From: Micromonospora musae
GTDB lineage: Bacteria > Actinomycetota > Actinomycetes > Mycobacteriales > Micromonosporaceae
NCBI RefSeq assembly: GCF_003626635.1
Contig: NZ_RAZT01000004.1
Span: 62,001-126,000 of the forward strand
Direction of reading: 5' to 3'
DNA: 64,000 nt
The notes beneath the pieces are model-generated. The model was not told the DNA's origin, searched no databases, and saw only the letters and a list, made by a program, of their open reading frames with translations. Positions 33,669 through 42,161 of this stretch are shown here, in pieces. The number at the start of each line of letters is the position of its first letter. Within the stretch, counting starts at the first letter, position 1. The translations under genes and the position numbers were made by a program.

Positions 33669-34778
33669 TCACTGTTCGCGGCAGAACTCCTCAATGGGGT
33701 AGCCGACGTGCCGATCGGCGGTGGGAAGGTGGCCCAGGATCCGGTCCCCGGGCTGCAGTTCGGTCGAGTTGAGCACCACCGCGTCGGGCCCGAGCACCCG
33801 CACGTGCCAGTCGTCCTGAAGGATCAGGTTGACCGTCTGCCCATTCGGCGCGACCGCGTCGATGGAGATCAATGGCCGGGTCTCGATCTTGACTCGGCCG
33901 ACCGTGACCAGCCGGGTCTGACCCTTGGTGGTCACCGCGAGCACTTTGCTGCCCGCCTCCAGCTCGCTCAGGTAGTGCGTCCGCCCGTCCGCCGCGACGG
34001 TGTACGAGTGGATGGCGCCAGCGTTCACCCGGAACGGCCGGGTCGGCATGTACGGCAGGGGATGCGTCTCGCTGACGCAGAGCACCATTCCCTTGGAGTG
34101 GGAACCCACCAGGATCCCCTCGTCCTGCCCGAAGTACGTGCACGTGTCCACGCAGGCGCGTTCGCCCATGCCCACGTGCCGCGTCCGGGTGACCTCCAGC
34201 TCCACCAGTGGGATCTCGCCGTGCTGGCCGGTCGCCGCGCGGCGCAGCGCGGTGGCGTCTCCCACCGACCGGGCGGCCATCAGCACCCCGTCGGAGCCGA
34301 CCTCCAGCACCCCGAAGAGAATCTCGGCCTCGGGCACGTCGTGGGCCACCGTGACGATCGTTCCCTCGGACTCGGCCGCCGCGGCGAGCACGATCTCCAG
34401 CGGGATCTTGGTGGGGTCGCGGAAGTCCAGGACCGCGATCTCCTCTTCGCGGGCCGCCGTACATGCCTCGGCGAGAGTCGGCGCGTCGACGATCTCGACG
34501 TACCGACCGAAGCGCACGCCGGGGTGCGCCGCCTGTTGCGTGGCCCGCTCCGCGCTCGGGCCGGGCAGCACCACCGTGTCGGCCTCCCCGAGGTGATCCG
34601 GCAACTCGCCGCCGCGCAGCAGCAGAACCTTGCCCAGTGTCGGTGGCAGGCCCGCGAAGGCCGCCGGGTCGGACGCCACCACGGCGTCCAGACCCTGGTG
34701 TACGGCCTCTTCGAGAATGGCTGCGGTCGCCTCGCGGGCTGCCCGGATGTCAAGCCAGCACAGTCTGTTGCCCGTCAT
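33669..34778 (-). CDS. DHQ synthase II-type enzyme (GriH-like 3,4-AHBA synthase)
   Basis: 369 residues from ATG 34778 with GGGAGG upstream. The sequence follows 3-dehydroquinate synthase II along its length: TIVTVAHDVPEAEILFGVLE, LVELEVTRTRHVGMGERACV with DTCTYFGQDEGILVGSHSKG, and the C-terminal barrel VKIETRPLISIDA. In archaea the family makes dehydroquinate. In Streptomyces griseus GriH uses the GriI product to form 3-amino-4-hydroxybenzoate. The immediate neighbour is a GriI-type aldolase, whose 3' end it overlaps by 29 nt, so the aminobenzoate role is preferred. Last gene of a three-gene operon. Confidence 0.88.
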   Translation of the reverse strand: MTGNRLCWLDIRAAREATAAILEEAVHQGLDAVVASDPAAFAGLPPTLGKVLLLRGGELPDHLGEADTVVLPGPSAERATQQAAHPGVRFGRYVEIVDAPTLAEACTAAREEEIAVLDFRDPTKIPLEIVLAAAAESEGTIVTVAHDVPEAEILFGVLEVGSDGVLMAARSVGDATALRRAATGQHGEIPLVELEVTRTRHVGMGERACVDTCTYFGQDEGILVGSHSKGMVLCVSETHPLPYMPTRPFRVNAGAIHSYTVAADGRTHYLSELEAGSKVLAVTTKGQTRLVTVGRVKIETRPLISIDAVAPNGQTVNLILQDDWHVRVLGPDAVVLNSTELQPGDRILGHLPTADRHVGYPIEEFCREQ

Positions 34779-35589
34779 GGTGTCCTCCCTCTAGGTCGTC
34801 GATCTGTTCCATCGGGTAGCGATGCACCAGCCGCGCCACCCTGCGCGCCAGCTGCTCCGGATCATGGGCCTGGAAGAGGTTGCGACCCATCGCCACTCCG
34901 GCGGCCCCGCCGGCCAGCGCGTCGGCGACGAAGCGGAGCAGCTCGGTCTCGCTGCCCCGTCGCGGCCCGCCGGCCACCAGGACCGGGATCGGGCAGATGC
35001 TGGTGAGGTCGAGCATCCCCGCCACCGAGCCGGGATAGACCGTCTTGACCAGGTCCGCGCCGAGGTCGGCGGCGATGGTGACCGCGTGTGCGAGCAGGGC
35101 TGGATCGCGGGGATCGTCGATCCGTGGCCCGCGCGGGTACATCATCGCCATCAGCGGCAGATTCCACCGATCGCACGAGTCGGCGATCCGGGCCAGGTCC
35201 TGAATCTGCTGGTGCTCCTGCTGCGAGCCGAGGTTGACGTGCACGCTGACCCCGTCGGCACCGAGGCGGATCGCCTCCTCCACCGCCGTGACGACGTACT
35301 TGGCGTCGGGGTCGGGAGCCTGGCTGGTGCTCGCGTTGAGGTGCACGATGAGCGACATGTCGGCGAACCTGTCCGGGCCGATGTGTCGCATGCTGCCCTT
35401 GTGCACCACGACCGCGTCGACTCCGCCGCCGGCGAGCTGGCCGACGAGCCGGTCGATGGGCTGGCTTGGCGTCACCACCGGGCCGTCGGCGATGCTGTGG
35501 TCGACCGGCGCGACGACCAGACCGGCGGTGCTGTGATGGTGCAGTCGGCGTAGTCGCAACGACCGTGCCGAATGGCTGTGTAGGGGCAT
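34750..35589 (-). CDS. DhnA-type class I aldolase (GriI-like)
   Basis: 279 residues from ATG 35589, preferred over ATG 35595 because GGAAGG then lies 6 nt upstream. Visible motifs: VVAPVDHSIADGPVV (substrate-binding DH), VSVHVNLGSQQEHQ, and LGADLVKTVYPG with the Schiff-base Lys. ILVAGGPRRGSE and GAAGVAMGRNLFQ bind phosphate. GriI condenses aspartate semialdehyde with dihydroxyacetone phosphate, the first step to 3-amino-4-hydroxybenzoate. The co-located GriH-like gene supports that reaction over the archaeal shikimate version. Translationally coupled to it by overlap. Confidence 0.88.
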   Translation of the reverse strand: MPLHSHSARSLRLRRLHHHSTAGLVVAPVDHSIADGPVVTPSQPIDRLVGQLAGGGVDAVVVHKGSMRHIGPDRFADMSLIVHLNASTSQAPDPDAKYVVTAVEEAIRLGADGVSVHVNLGSQQEHQQIQDLARIADSCDRWNLPLMAMMYPRGPRIDDPRDPALLAHAVTIAADLGADLVKTVYPGSVAGMLDLTSICPIPVLVAGGPRRGSETELLRFVADALAGGAAGVAMGRNLFQAHDPEQLARRVARLVHRYPMEQIDDLEGGHHDGQQTVLA

Positions 35590-35661
35590 TTTCATCCTTC
35601 CTGTCCCGAAGGTGTGCGGCCCGGTCCGGTGGGCCGGGGGTCTCTTTCGAGCAGGTCAGGA

Positions 35662-37122
35662 TCAGACGACTCTGAATTGGGCCATCATGCCCATCCCGCT
35701 GTGGTCGACCATGTGGCAGTGATAGGGGTAGACACCGCGCCAGGTGTTGAAGGTCGCCTGTAGGCGCACCGACTGGCCGGGAAAGATGGTCACGGTGTCC
35801 TTCAAGCCGGACTCGGTGGGGTCGGCCGGGTTGGGCCCGCGATCGAGCACCCGGAACTGCACCAGGTGCATGTGGAAGTTGTGGGGAATGGTGGTGTTCG
35901 CGTTCGTAACCGTCCATTCCTCGGTGGTGCCCCACGCGATGGTGGTGTCGATCCGAGCCGGATCGAAGACCTTTCCGTCGATGTACGCCCGGTGGCCCGT
36001 CCCCGGTTCGTCCATTCGCAACTCCACCTGCCGCCGCACCGTCGGGGTGGGCAGCGTCGGCAGCGTGCGCAGCCGGGCCGGCACCGCGCTGCGATCCCGC
36101 GCCGCTGCCGGTACGACGTCGAAGCGCATAACCTGGCCGACCTGGTCCGTCGGGCCTGGGCCCATGAGGTTCTCCAGCACCACGGAGCTGCCCGGTGCGT
36201 AGCGGGCGAAGTCGACCACCACCTCCAGCCGCTCCCCGGGGGACAGCAGCAGGTACGACGTGTCGACCGGCGCCTCCAGCAGCCCGCCGTCCGAGCCGAT
36301 CACGTTGAAGATCCCGCTGTCGGCGAGCCGCAGCAGGAAGATGCGCATGTTGCTGGAGTTGATCAGGCGCAGCCGGTACCGCCGCGCCTGCACCTGGAAG
36401 CGGGGCGTCGGCCGGCCGTTGACCAGGATGGTGTTCCGGTTCTCGACGTCGTCCATGGTCCAGACCAGTTGCGCGTCGGCGTCGAAATGGGCGTCGCGCA
36501 GCACCAGCGGGACGTCGAAGGAGCCGCGCGGCAGCGGCAGGGCCTCCTCGGTGGCGTCGGTGAGCAGGTAAAGGCTGCTCAGCCCGCGATAGAGGTGCTC
36601 GGCCTCCATGTGGTGGGTGTGGTCGTGCATCCACAGCGTGGCGTGCGGCTGGTGGTTGGGGTAGGCGTAGACGCGCTCCTCGCCGGGGGCGATCGTCACA
36701 CCGCCGGAACCGTCGTCGCCCGGCGTGGCCGCCCCGCCGTGCAGGTGCACCGCGGTCGGCATGTCGAGCCGGTTGCGCTGCTGGACCACCACGCGGCGAC
36801 CGGAGCGGGCCCGGATGGTGGGGCCGGGCAGGTCACCGTTGTAGGTGTAGACCTCGGTGCGGGTGCCGGGCAGGATCTCCAGCCGGCGGCGGTGCATGGT
36901 GACCGAGTAGTAGTCGGTGGTGGCCGTCCGACGGACCGGCCGCAGTGTCTGAGGCACCGTGAGCGGAACGGTGAACGGCGCCGGGACGGCGGCCGGCGGC
37001 GCGACGGTGGCCGCCGCGGCGGGCGTGTCGGCCAGCCGGTCGGCGAGGCTGGCGAGGCCACCGGTCGCGCCGAGGATGCCCGACGCCGCACCGAGGCGCA
37101 GTAACTGACGACGAGTGGACAC
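35662..37122 (-). CDS. Secreted multicopper oxidase (phenoxazinone synthase/CotA type)
   Basis: 486 residues from GTG 37122 (GGAAGGG 6 nt upstream). It opens STRRQLLRLGAASGILGATG, a twin-arginine signal. Three cupredoxin domains with all four copper clusters are present: HLHGG (about 123), HDHTHH (about 167), HNFHMHLVQF (about 410) and HCHMVDHSGMGMM near the C-terminus, with the axial Met of the type 1 site. Such enzymes oxidise o-aminophenols, for instance to phenoxazinones. Directly upstream of the aldolase/AHBA pair in the same operon, which makes an aminohydroxybenzoate-derived substrate likely. Exported folded via Tat. Confidence 0.9.
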   Translation of the reverse strand: MSTRRQLLRLGAASGILGATGGLASLADRLADTPAAAATVAPPAAVPAPFTVPLTVPQTLRPVRRTATTDYYSVTMHRRRLEILPGTRTEVYTYNGDLPGPTIRARSGRRVVVQQRNRLDMPTAVHLHGGAATPGDDGSGGVTIAPGEERVYAYPNHQPHATLWMHDHTHHMEAEHLYRGLSSLYLLTDATEEALPLPRGSFDVPLVLRDAHFDADAQLVWTMDDVENRNTILVNGRPTPRFQVQARRYRLRLINSSNMRIFLLRLADSGIFNVIGSDGGLLEAPVDTSYLLLSPGERLEVVVDFARYAPGSSVVLENLMGPGPTDQVGQVMRFDVVPAAARDRSAVPARLRTLPTLPTPTVRRQVELRMDEPGTGHRAYIDGKVFDPARIDTTIAWGTTEEWTVTNANTTIPHNFHMHLVQFRVLDRGPNPADPTESGLKDTVTIFPGQSVRLQATFNTWRGVYPYHCHMVDHSGMGMMAQFRVV

Positions 37123-37468
37123 GGTGGTCCCTTCCAATAACGGGGTGGTGCGAATTCCGGTGCGTCCGGCGGCCCGGTCCGGGCCATTGCGCCACGCCTA
37201 GATGATGAGGCGCAAAACGCCTTCCGTAAGGTGTCGGCGGGTTGGTCGGGGACACTTGTCATCGTCCCGCTGACGTTCCGTCATGTGCGTTTTTTCACGG
37301 CCGTGCACAAAGCGGGGTGACACTTGTCAGTGGATCGTTTCCAGCACTTTCCCGCAGTGCTCCGAGGCCCGGATGATCCGAGGCGGAACGGCCGCCGGTA
37401 GTCGGCGGAACCGCTCATCCGAACCGGCACCAGTGGACGGTTTCCGATGCCAATGGGAGGTCATGGAG
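37123..37468. promoter_or_regulatory. Divergent promoter region between AHBA operon and RiPP gene
   Basis: 346 nt without a gene. It carries two copies of 'acacttgtca' (near 37250 and 37320), the second as TGACACTTGTCAG, and a TGTCA...GCTGAC arrangement at about 37255-37275. The same half-site words form palindromes before the precursor (50672) and the main operon (51811). Confidence 0.45.
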
Positions 37469-38584
37469 ATGCTGGCTGACGCCGTGCCACCGCACACCGT
37501 GGAACTGGACACGACCGGCGTGACCGGTCTGCGCCTGTACACGCGTGGGCCGGTGAGCCTGCCATGGCTCGCCGACCACGTCGTACCGGTCGCGCGGGCC
37601 CTTGCCGAGGGTAGTGGACGCATCGTCTATCTCAGGCGGGGCTGGTTGCACGGCCCACACGTGGACATCATCGCCCGGCGCGCCTTCGGCCCGCCGCCGC
37701 CATGGCACTCCATCGCGGCCCAGCTCGACGCCGGGCCGCTGGACCCCGCCACCGCACTCACCGATGATGTGTACCTGGCTCAGGCAGAGGAGTTCGGCCG
37801 GCTGGAGGGGTTGCCACAACCGTACGGCGCCTTGCGGACGCACGGCCTGGTGGAGTTCCTCTGGGCCGCCGGCATGGAGGAGTCAGCGCCGGCGTTCAAC
37901 CAGCTCAAGGATGTGGTGCGCGGCATGCTCGGCCGGCCGCTGATGCGCCTGGTCGACGAGCTGTCCGCCCACCCGGAACGGGCGACCGTACGCCTCGCCG
38001 AGGCGTTCGTCGCGCTCGCCGACACGCACGCCCTCGGCACCGCGTACGGGGCCCTCTCGTTGCGCTGGCACGCGGAGGCCTTCCTGGCCTGGGCGAAGCC
38101 GGCCGGCAAGGTCCGGACCACCTTCGCCAACCGTCTCGCCAAGGAGGGCGACCAGATCCGGCAGGTGGTCGCCGACCGGCTCGCCGACGCGGCGTCACCG
38201 GCCGCGTCGGGCTGGCGGGCCTCGCTCGGCTACTGCGCCGGCGCACTCGACAACGCGGCTGCGAACGGGGTGCTAACCCCGGACCTGGTCGACTCGGTGG
38301 GCCCGGACGGCGGGCCGCGGCGGCGCCTCGCCGGTGAACCGGACAGCGACTTCCACCGGGCGGTGGGGGAGTCGGGCGTGGCCGAGTCGCCGTCGCCGTT
38401 CTTCGCCTCGTACAGCTTGCTGACGAACCTGTTCTACCAGCAGCTGCCGCTGTTGACCGTGTCCCCGCTACAGCGCTACTACATGTGCCACGCGATCGCG
38501 GAGACCGTCGACGACGTGCTGGGAGAGCCCTGGCAGGAGCGACTGCGCAGCCAGCGCTGGAACCTCACCGCCTTCGCCCACTGA
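37469..38584 (+). CDS. Thiopeptide-type elimination protein (LanB C-terminal domain), copy 1
   Basis: 371 residues from ATG 37469, chosen because GGGAGG lies 8 nt upstream; ATG 37463 is too close. The SpaB_C/thiopeptide-type domain is shown by LRLYTRGPVSLPWLADHVVP, VYLRRGWLHGPHVDIIARR, and the conserved tail NLFYQQLPLLTVSPLQRYYM with CHAIAETVDDVLG. In thiopeptide systems a stand-alone domain of this kind (TbtC) removes glutamate from glutamylated Ser/Thr to give dehydroamino acids. A second copy lies at 51928. A separate gene in a separate transcription unit suggests a second substrate or step. Confidence 0.82.
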   Translation: MLADAVPPHTVELDTTGVTGLRLYTRGPVSLPWLADHVVPVARALAEGSGRIVYLRRGWLHGPHVDIIARRAFGPPPPWHSIAAQLDAGPLDPATALTDDVYLAQAEEFGRLEGLPQPYGALRTHGLVEFLWAAGMEESAPAFNQLKDVVRGMLGRPLMRLVDELSAHPERATVRLAEAFVALADTHALGTAYGALSLRWHAEAFLAWAKPAGKVRTTFANRLAKEGDQIRQVVADRLADAASPAASGWRASLGYCAGALDNAAANGVLTPDLVDSVGPDGGPRRRLAGEPDSDFHRAVGESGVAESPSPFFASYSLLTNLFYQQLPLLTVSPLQRYYMCHAIAETVDDVLGEPWQERLRSQRWNLTAFAH

Positions 38585-39167
38585 CGCCCGGCGTCCGCAG
38601 CGTCCGATCCACTGCGCCCGATCCACGGCCTCGGCCGAGGGTCGGGCGCCGTCGCCTGTGCCGGACGATGCACCGCCGTGCCGGACGATGCACCGCCGTG
38701 CCGGACGATGCACCGCCGTGCCGGACGACGCAGCGCCATGCCGGTCTCACCGCCGTGCCGGCCCTGCCCGCCGCCTGGCCGTGCCGGCCCTGCCCGCCGC
38801 GCGGCCATGCCGGTCGGGCCGGTCCCGTCGCCCATCGATTAGCGCGACCCGCACGCAGGCCCGGGAGGGCCCGACCCTGCCCACCATCCAGGAGCTCCGG
38901 ATGCCAGGCGGCCGTACGGCCCCTCGCGGACCCGGGAGGGTCACCGAGGGGCGCGTTCCACCGTGAGCGATCCAGCTGCGTGAGCACGTCCCTGCCCCGC
39001 TGACTGGGCGCCTGCGTCCACACCGTGCCCCCTGCATCGGACAGGGTGCCGTAGCCGTAGCCGCAGCCGCAAACGAGCGCGGCGACGTCCGGGCGGCGAG
39101 CTCCGGAACCAGGGCCGGAACTCACCGTCCGGACGCCGCCGTGCTGGCGGGCCGGTACGGCCGCGGA
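38585..39167. other. Non-coding gap with tandem repeats
   Basis: 583 nt with no supported gene; the open frames are Arg/Pro-rich and lack ribosome sites. It contains the repeats at 38661-38740 and two copies of 'ccgtgccggccctgcccgcc' at about 38754-38800. Confidence 0.5.
38661..38740. repeat. 20-bp tandem repeat
   Basis: The unit ccggacgatgcaccgccgtg is present three times exactly (38661-38720) and once degenerate (38721-38740). It follows a RiPP enzyme gene and precedes the convergent ABC permease gene. Confidence 0.88.
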
Positions 39168-39992
39168 TCACTCCGGGCGCGGGTCCCAGCGGAATCGGCG
39201 GACAGCGATCAGGGTGCCCAGCACACCCCAGGCGAGCAGGATGCCGTGCTGCTTCCAGTGCAGGCCGTCGCCGGTGGTGAACGCCGACAACAGGGCGTCG
39301 TTGAACGGCTTCACGGGCAGCAACCCAGCCAGGGTGTTCAACGTGTCGGAGTGGATGGGGAAATAGCTTCCCGAGATGAAGACGAGCGGAAACTGCACGA
39401 ACTGCACCACCGCGGGGGCCGCCTCGGAGTTGCTGACCAGAGAGGCGACCGCCGCACCCAGGGCGCAGTAGCAGACCGAACCCAGCAGCAGCGTGACACC
39501 GACCGAGGCCCAGTCGGCGGGCACCGGCGCGTCGTACAGCGCGCCCACACTCACTACCAGGACGACGTCGATGACGCTGACCATCAGGCAGTGTGCGAGG
39601 AGCCCGGCGAAGTAGATCCAGGCCGGCAGCGGGGTGGCGTGCAGTCGCTTGAGAACGCCGGTCTGCCGTCGGGCGGCGAGCGCGATGGCGAGCTGGCCGT
39701 AGCAGGCCCCGAGCACCGACACGGCGGCGATCGTCGCCGTGTAGTACTGCATGCCGGTACGGCCGTAGAAGAAGTCGCTGGCCTCCCCGCCACCGAAGAC
39801 CGCACCGATGATGGCGATGAACGCGATCGGGAAGACGAACGTGAAGATCATGGCCTGTGGGTTGCGCCAGAACGACAGCTGCTCGTACCGAATCTGGTGG
39901 AGCAGCACGGCCAGGTCGCTGCGGCGGCGGCGGGACGGGCGGTCGGTGGTCTCGTCGGTGGGGCCGACGGCGACGGGATTCAACGTGGTCAT
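39168..39992 (-). CDS. ABC-2 type transporter permease
   Basis: 274 residues from ATG 39992, overlapping the ATPase stop by 4 nt. Six predicted membrane segments (for example AMIFTFVFPIAFIAIIGAVF, LMVSVIDVVLVVSVGALY, GVTLLLGSVCYCALGAAVAS) and the ABC-2 signature QFPLVFISGSYFPIHSDTL before a final loop. With the ATPase it forms an exporter, likely for the cluster product and self-protection. Confidence 0.9.
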   Translation of the reverse strand: MTTLNPVAVGPTDETTDRPSRRRRSDLAVLLHQIRYEQLSFWRNPQAMIFTFVFPIAFIAIIGAVFGGGEASDFFYGRTGMQYYTATIAAVSVLGACYGQLAIALAARRQTGVLKRLHATPLPAWIYFAGLLAHCLMVSVIDVVLVVSVGALYDAPVPADWASVGVTLLLGSVCYCALGAAVASLVSNSEAAPAVVQFVQFPLVFISGSYFPIHSDTLNTLAGLLPVKPFNDALLSAFTTGDGLHWKQHGILLAWGVLGTLIAVRRFRWDPRPE

Positions 39993-40951
39993 GCTGCCCT
40001 CCGGTTCCTGCGGCGCTGCCGACGTGACGTGGGCGCGGCTTCGGGCCGGCCGGCGGCGTCGCCGGTCAGGCTCAGGTAGACGTCCTCGAGGGTGGGCTGC
40101 TCCACCGCCAGTCGGTGCAGCGACGTCCCGCGTGCCAGCGCCCAGCCGGTCAGCCGGTGCAACGCCTCGGTGGCGTCGTCCACCTCGAGGGTCACGTTCG
40201 TCTCGTCGATCTCGGTGGGGACGACGGGCAGCTCCTCCGGTGCCACGCCGTCGGGCCGGGCGAAGCGGATCCGGGTACGGGCGGTGTCTCGGCCGCCGAT
40301 CGTCTCCGGGGTGCCCTGTGCCACCACGCGGCCCGCGTTGAGCACCACGATCTGGTCGGCGAGCGCCTGCGCCTCGTCCATGTAGTGGGTGGTCAGCACG
40401 ACGGTGGTGCCGAGATCGCGCAGGCTGCGGACGACCTCCCAGGCGCCGCGGCGGGCGGTCGGGTCGAAACCCGTGGTGGGCTCGTCGAGGAAGAGCAGCT
40501 TCGGGTCGCCGATCACGCCGAGGGCGAGGTCCAGCCGGCGCTTCTGCCCGCCGGAGAGGTCCTTCACCTTGGCGTCGCGCTTCTCGGCGAGTCCGACGAG
40601 CTCGACCACCTCGTCCACGTCACGCGGGGCCGGGTAGTAGCCGGCGCTGCGGGCGACCGTCTCCCGCACACGCAGGTGCGGTTCCACCGCGATGTCCTGG
40701 AGCACCAGGCCGACCCGCTCCCGCAGCCAGCGTTGCTCGGCCCGGTCGCCCGGGTCACGGCCCAGCACCTCCACGCGGCCGGCGTCGCGGCTGCGGAAGC
40801 CCTCCAGGATCTCCAGTGTGGTGGTCTTGCCCGCGCCGTTCGGGCCGAGGAGGGCGACGATCTCCCCCTGCTCGACGGTGAAGCCGATGCCGGCCACGGC
40901 CTCGTGGTCTCGGTACCGCTTGCGCAGTCCGTCCACGACCAGGGCGCTCAT
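39989..40951 (-). CDS. ABC transporter ATP-binding protein
   Basis: 320 residues from ATG 40951 (GGAG 8 nt upstream). Walker A LLGPNGAGKTTTLEILEGFR (about 37), Q-loop region, signature LSGGQKRRLDLALG (about 132), Walker B LLFLDEPTTGFDP, H-loop TTHYMDEAQ. A C-terminal extension of about 90 residues is typical of DrrA/CcmA-type drug exporters. Coupled with the permease at 39168. Confidence 0.93.
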   Translation of the reverse strand: MSALVVDGLRKRYRDHEAVAGIGFTVEQGEIVALLGPNGAGKTTTLEILEGFRSRDAGRVEVLGRDPGDRAEQRWLRERVGLVLQDIAVEPHLRVRETVARSAGYYPAPRDVDEVVELVGLAEKRDAKVKDLSGGQKRRLDLALGVIGDPKLLFLDEPTTGFDPTARRGAWEVVRSLRDLGTTVVLTTHYMDEAQALADQIVVLNAGRVVAQGTPETIGGRDTARTRIRFARPDGVAPEELPVVPTEIDETNVTLEVDDATEALHRLTGWALARGTSLHRLAVEQPTLEDVYLSLTGDAAGRPEAAPTSRRQRRRNRRAA

Positions 40952-41080
40952 CGGGGGTGCTCCGGTGCTGTCACGGTCTTTCCCTTTCGATTGGTTTTCC
41001 CGGACGCTAGGGCGTCCGGCGGCCGGAGAGCGGCGTCGCTTACCGACATCACCGCAGGCCGGGACAGATGTCACCGGCGG

Positions 41081-41686
41081 TCAGAGCCAGCCCTGCTCGT
41101 AGGCGATGCGGGCGGCGTCGAAACGGTTGCGCCCCTTGAGCTTGCGCATCGCCGAGGAGGAGAGGTTGCGGACCGTCCCGGCGGAGAGGAAGAGCTCCTT
41201 CGCGATCTCCTTCACCGAGGCGCCGCCGACGGTGAGGCTGAGGATCTCCCTCTCGCGGTGGGACAGGGCCTGCGCCCGCGCCCCGGGCGGCCCGATCAGG
41301 GCCGGGTCGATGGTGAGACAGCCGGCAGCCACCCCGCGGACCGCGCCGACCAGGTGGGACAGGCGCGCGTGTTTCGGGATCACGCTGAGAACGCCCGCCT
41401 CCACCGCGCGATCCACCAGGGCTCGCGTGGGCGAGGCGGCGATCAGCGCGACGCCGCAGGAGGGGAGTGCCTCGCGTACCTGACGGGCGAGTTGAAGGCA
41501 GTCCGTGCCGGCCATCCCCATGCTCAGGATCACGATGGAGGGACGCAGCTGCCGGACCGTGGCGACCACGTGCTGGCCACCGTTGACGAGACCGACGATC
41601 TCGAAGCCCGAAACCGTCCGCAGAGTCTCCGCGAACGCGTCCAGGACCAGAGCGTGGTCGTCGCAGACGACAATTCGAATGCTCAT
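41081..41686 (-). CDS. Atypical LuxR-type response regulator lacking the phospho-acceptor Asp
   Basis: 201 residues from ATG 41686. The receiver domain (about 1-120) keeps the acidic pair (VVCDDHALV) and the conserved Lys (VIPKHARL). The phosphorylation site reads PSIVILSMGMAG, with Ser where Asp is expected. The C-terminal LuxR helix-turn-helix is intact (LSHREREILSLTVGGASVKE, IAKELFLSAGTVRNLSSSAM). It therefore probably binds DNA without classical phosphorylation, perhaps responding to a ligand. It is divergent from the candidate peptide at 41972. Confidence 0.87.
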   Translation of the reverse strand: MSIRIVVCDDHALVLDAFAETLRTVSGFEIVGLVNGGQHVVATVRQLRPSIVILSMGMAGTDCLQLARQVREALPSCGVALIAASPTRALVDRAVEAGVLSVIPKHARLSHLVGAVRGVAAGCLTIDPALIGPPGARAQALSHREREILSLTVGGASVKEIAKELFLSAGTVRNLSSSAMRKLKGRNRFDAARIAYEQGWL

Positions 41687-41971
41687 TGGGCCACCCCGCT
41701 GGTGAGAGGATTCGTCGGTGGCCGGCGTTGCGGAGGCCAATCCGACGTTGCCCAAAAGCATGGCGACGCGGCCGTGATCGGAACAGTGCACCGATCCCGA
41801 GGCAAACATGAAATTGCACAGCCGGCGAACCTGAAATTTTCATGCCGCGCCGACGTGTGTTTTTCACATCGGGTCGGTGACGTCGGCACTGGTGGGGCCG
41901 CCCCCGCGACGACACCATTTTCCCAACACAGGGCGAACATGATCCCTGCCCCACCTGAAACGAGGATCACC
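41687..41971. promoter_or_regulatory. Divergent promoter region
   Basis: 285 nt, locally AT-richer than its surroundings (about 41808-41870). It contains 'ctgaaattttcatg' near 41829 and a related 'catgaaattgcac' near 41808, which could be operator copies for the adjacent regulator. Confidence 0.35.
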
Positions 41972-42160
41972 ATGACGCACTCATCCGCACCCAACCGCGA
42001 CTCCCGTGTGGCGGGCACCGCCAACGCCTTCGGCCCCGCCGGTGCGAACTCCGGCCTGCGGATCAGCCAGCACGATGCGTGGACGACGTCCGACACCCCG
42101 GCCACCACCTTCACCTGGATCTGCCTGGCGGACGCCGCCCACGACGAGCGGGCCGCCTGA
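41972..42160 (+). CDS. Candidate second RiPP precursor peptide, 62 aa
   Basis: 62 residues from ATG 41972, with GAGG 8 nt upstream. The stop lies 1 nt before the start of the fused YcaO gene, so the two are translationally coupled. The N-terminal about 35 residues are Gly/Ala/Asn-rich (ANAFGPAGANSGLRIS). The C-terminal part is Thr-rich with a single Cys (AWTTSDTPATTFTWICLADA). Position, size and composition fit a substrate of the adjacent azoline-forming enzyme. No sequence similarity to the 50777 precursor. Function as precursor is an inference. Confidence 0.6.
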   Translation: MTHSSAPNRDSRVAGTANAFGPAGANSGLRISQHDAWTTSDTPATTFTWICLADAAHDERAA

Positions 42161-42161
42161 G

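Noticed and set aside
38966..39167. Small genes in the gap after the first elimination protein
   Set aside because: Frames are Arg/Pro-rich, overlap tandem repeats and have no start signals.
40115..42160. 681-residue + strand frame ending with the 62-aa peptide
   Set aside because: It is antisense to the ABC ATPase and the response regulator; only the last 62 codons from ATG 41972 have a ribosome site and sense.
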